A stretch of DNA of 64,000 nt. Origin: Arthrobacter sp. ISL-85 (GTDB taxonomy: Bacteria > Actinomycetota > Actinomycetes > Actinomycetales > Micrococcaceae). The stretch is taken from positions 62,001 through 126,000 of the forward strand of contig NZ_JAGGPQ010000006.1 of NCBI RefSeq assembly GCF_018613675.1. Direction: 5' to 3'. The notes below the pieces were generated by a model that had not been told where the DNA came from, did no database searches, and saw only the letters and a list, made by a program, of their open reading frames with translations. Within the stretch, counting starts at the first letter, position 1; each line of letters starts with the position of its first letter. A program made the translations under genes and the position numbers. Positions 62,215 through 64,000 of the stretch are shown piece after piece.

Positions 62215-63627
62215 TCAGGTTGCGGGGACTACGGCAATGGGTGCCTTCTCCGGCGCTTTTACCGGAAGCAGCACCAGGAGTCCTGCCAGGAGGACAACCA
62301 TGATGCCGAGGATGCCCCACCGCTGCGCCTGCCCGGCAGGCACCAGCGGGGTTGCCACGGTGATGCAGAGCGTGAACAGGGCGGGCGCCAGGAAACTGAC
62401 TGCGCGGCCGGTGGTGGCGTAGAGGCCGAAGAGCTCACCGGATTCCCCGTGCGGCGCCAGCCGGGCCAGGTAGGCGCGGGACGATGACTGGGCCGGGCCG
62501 ACGAACAGGCAGAGGAAAAGTCCGAAGACCCAGAACGTGGTACTGCCGGCCCATTCCATGCCGAAGAAGGCATACTTACCGTTTCCCAGGACCAGGATTG
62601 CGCTCCCGGCAACAAGGAGGCCCACCAGGGAGCCTGTGATGACGGTCTTTGGGCCCACCTTGTCGTCCAGGAATCCGCCAATGACTGCACCGATGGCTGC
62701 TACCACGTTCCCGAAAATGGCGAAGAAGATGACCTGGGACAGGGCAAAACCGAACGTGCCGGCAGCGATGATTCCGCCGAACGTGAAGACCGCGGCGAGG
62801 CCATCCCTGAAGACGGCACTGGCCAGAAGGAAGTAGATGGTGTGCGGGCTGGTGGCGTAGATCGCCTTGATCCGCCGGAACAGCAGCCCGTAGCTGGCGA
62901 GGAATCCCAGGCGCGCGGCCTGCCCGGAGCGTGGCAGTTCAGGAACGGCGAACAGGACGGGAAGGGCGAAGACGAAGAACCACAGGGCGGAGAAGACGGC
63001 CACCAGCCGGATGTTGAGGCTGTCCTGCGTCGATGCCCCGAACCATTCAAAGGCAGGCTGGACGAACAGTTGCAGGACCACCAGGAGGGCCACGATGCCG
63101 CCCAGGTAGCCGGCACCCCAGCCGAAACCGCTCACCTTTCCAATGTTCCGTGGCGTGGACACCTGGACGAGCATGGCGTTGTAGTTGACGCCGGCGAATT
63201 CGAAGAAGACATTGCCCAGTGCGATCAGCGACACCCCGAGGAGCAGGAATTGGGGGTGCGGGAACACGAAGAAGCACAGCGCGGTGAGGACGGCGACGAC
63301 GGCAGAGTTGACTCCCAGCCACAGCTTGCGCCGGCCCCCTGCGTCCGAGCGCTGGCCGGTGACCGGTGCCAGCAGCGCAATGGCGAACCCGGCAACCGCC
63401 AAGGCGCCGCCCAGGACTGCCGAGGCACTGTCCTCGCCGCCGAAGGCCTTGGACGTCAGGTAGACGGTGAAGACGAATGTGGTCATGACGGCGTTGAAGG
63501 CCGCCGAGCCCCAGTCCCAGGAGGCCCAGGCCAGGACCTGCCCTTTGGTGGAGGACCCGGTTCCGGTTTCGAGTTCCGAGGCGGGCTGCATCGCCCCCGG
63601 AGCGCTGGCGCTGTTCATAGGATGCAT
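62215..63627 (-). CDS. MFS transporter, UMF1/Atg22-like
   Basis: About 470 residues from the ATG at 63627 (GGCGGA before it); the ATG at 63618 is an alternative, and the frame is open upstream to 63774. The UMF1-type opening WASWDWGSAAFNAVMTTFVF, then NYNAMLVQVSTPRNIGKVSG, and GPAQSSSRAYLARLAPHGESG identify the group, which has about 12 membrane segments. The substrate is unknown. It lies divergent to the antiporter gene at 63813 and on the same strand as the KhtTU pair, 66 bp away. Confidence 0.85.
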   Translation of the reverse strand: MHPMNSASAPGAMQPASELETGTGSSTKGQVLAWASWDWGSAAFNAVMTTFVFTVYLTSKAFGGEDSASAVLGGALAVAGFAIALLAPVTGQRSDAGGRRKLWLGVNSAVVAVLTALCFFVFPHPQFLLLGVSLIALGNVFFEFAGVNYNAMLVQVSTPRNIGKVSGFGWGAGYLGGIVALLVVLQLFVQPAFEWFGASTQDSLNIRLVAVFSALWFFVFALPVLFAVPELPRSGQAARLGFLASYGLLFRRIKAIYATSPHTIYFLLASAVFRDGLAAVFTFGGIIAAGTFGFALSQVIFFAIFGNVVAAIGAVIGGFLDDKVGPKTVITGSLVGLLVAGSAILVLGNGKYAFFGMEWAGSTTFWVFGLFLCLFVGPAQSSSRAYLARLAPHGESGELFGLYATTGRAVSFLAPALFTLCITVATPLVPAGQAQRWGILGIMVVLLAGLLVLLPVKAPEKAPIAVVPAT

Positions 63628-63812
63628 CGTATCCGCCCGTGGCGAACACCCAGGGGAGCGCGGGCCCTTGACACCGGGATTCCGGCTCCGGGTGTCCGAA
63701 AAACCGACGAGGATACCGGACCCTCCTTGGTAAACTGAGCCCTCCCGAACCTTACTTTTTGCCGCCTGCTCCAACTTTTGACAATCGAATCCCTGACGTT
63801 GCGGAGAATACA

Positions 63813-64000
63813 GTGATCACAGTCCTTGCCGTGCACTTTTCGGTGGCTGTCCTCGCGCCCTTCCTCTTCAGGATTTGGGGCCGCAACGCCTTCTACGCGT
63901 TGGCTCCCGTTCCGGCGGTTTCCTTTGGCTGGCTGATGCTCCAGCACGGTCCCATCTATGCAGGCCCCGGGACGGTCACTGAGTCTTTCGAGTGGATCCC
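63813..64000 (+). CDS. mrpA: Na+/H+ antiporter subunit A (Mrp/Mnh type), 5' end only
   Basis: The gene starts at GTG with GCGGAGA eight bases before it and is cut by the window end after 62 codons. The N-terminus, ITVLAVHFSVAVLAPFLFR then FYALAPVPAVSFGWLML, is that of the large Mrp subunit A. A full gene encodes about 950-1000 residues and is normally followed by subunits B/C to G. Only the family placement can be stated from this fragment. Confidence 0.75.
   Translation, partial: MITVLAVHFSVAVLAPFLFRIWGRNAFYALAPVPAVSFGWLMLQHGPIYAGPGTVTESFEWI

Overview
The window is high-GC DNA from an actinobacterium, most likely Arthrobacter/Pseudarthrobacter or a close relative in the Micrococcaceae. This rests on GC-rich codon use, GTG/TTG starts, a DUF4193 protein, a cobalamin-dependent MetH and the overall protein style. 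No 16S gene or other definitive marker is present, so the genus is an inference.

Positions 1 to about 22,000 look like an accessory island. It starts with two hypothetical membrane proteins and two nuclease-type genes on the minus strand (GIY-YIG + DUF4357, and a DUF3883/NO VEIN-type protein). Next comes a minus-strand block (5105-11307) of unrecognised genes: an OmpA-domain lipoprotein and a short paralogue of its N-terminal part, coiled-coil and membrane proteins, a 61-aa Cys-rich protein, and a broken RNase H-like gene. Its intergenic gaps share the motif GGGGAAACCCT, 39-81 nt before start codons. After a decayed stretch there is a RES/Xre-type toxin-antitoxin pair, then plus-strand genes for a 25-aa Trp-rich peptide, a 50-aa Cys-rich protein and a 128-aa protein.

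The most interesting locus is 14723-21793, a tightly coupled plus-strand operon. It encodes two large proteins I do not recognise and a Lon-like (S16) peptidase domain joined through one membrane helix to a beta-propeller-like sensor region. The last gene is interrupted by an apparent frameshift. Its setting among nucleases and a toxin-antitoxin pair makes a conflict/defence role plausible but unproven.

From about 22,100 on the DNA looks like ordinary chromosome. It holds DUF4193, pterin carbinolamine dehydratase and metH, convergent with a four-domain fused ECF transporter (T-A-A-S) and a DUF4430 lipoprotein, which together suggest cobalamin uptake. A choline-to-betaine operon follows (TetR regulator, betB, betA, APC permease) with a tandem palindromic operator. 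Then come an amino-acid-type binding lipoprotein, a secreted 777-aa coiled-coil protein, a DJ-1/PfpI protein, an aldo/keto reductase, an LLM oxidoreductase with an MFS exporter, a frameshifted sarcosine-oxidase-like gene, an AEC transporter and panD.

The right part holds a LysR/APC-permease pair, a mirror-image cluster of 32-bp-period repeats, and putA. After these are a second LysR/MFS pair, tRNA-Gly(CCC), an SRPBCC protein, a CAP-domain secreted protein with C-terminal VCBS/FG-GAP-like repeats, dcd, a KhtTU-type K+/H+ antiporter pair, a UMF1-type MFS protein and the start of a Na+/H+ antiporter subunit A gene cut by the window end.
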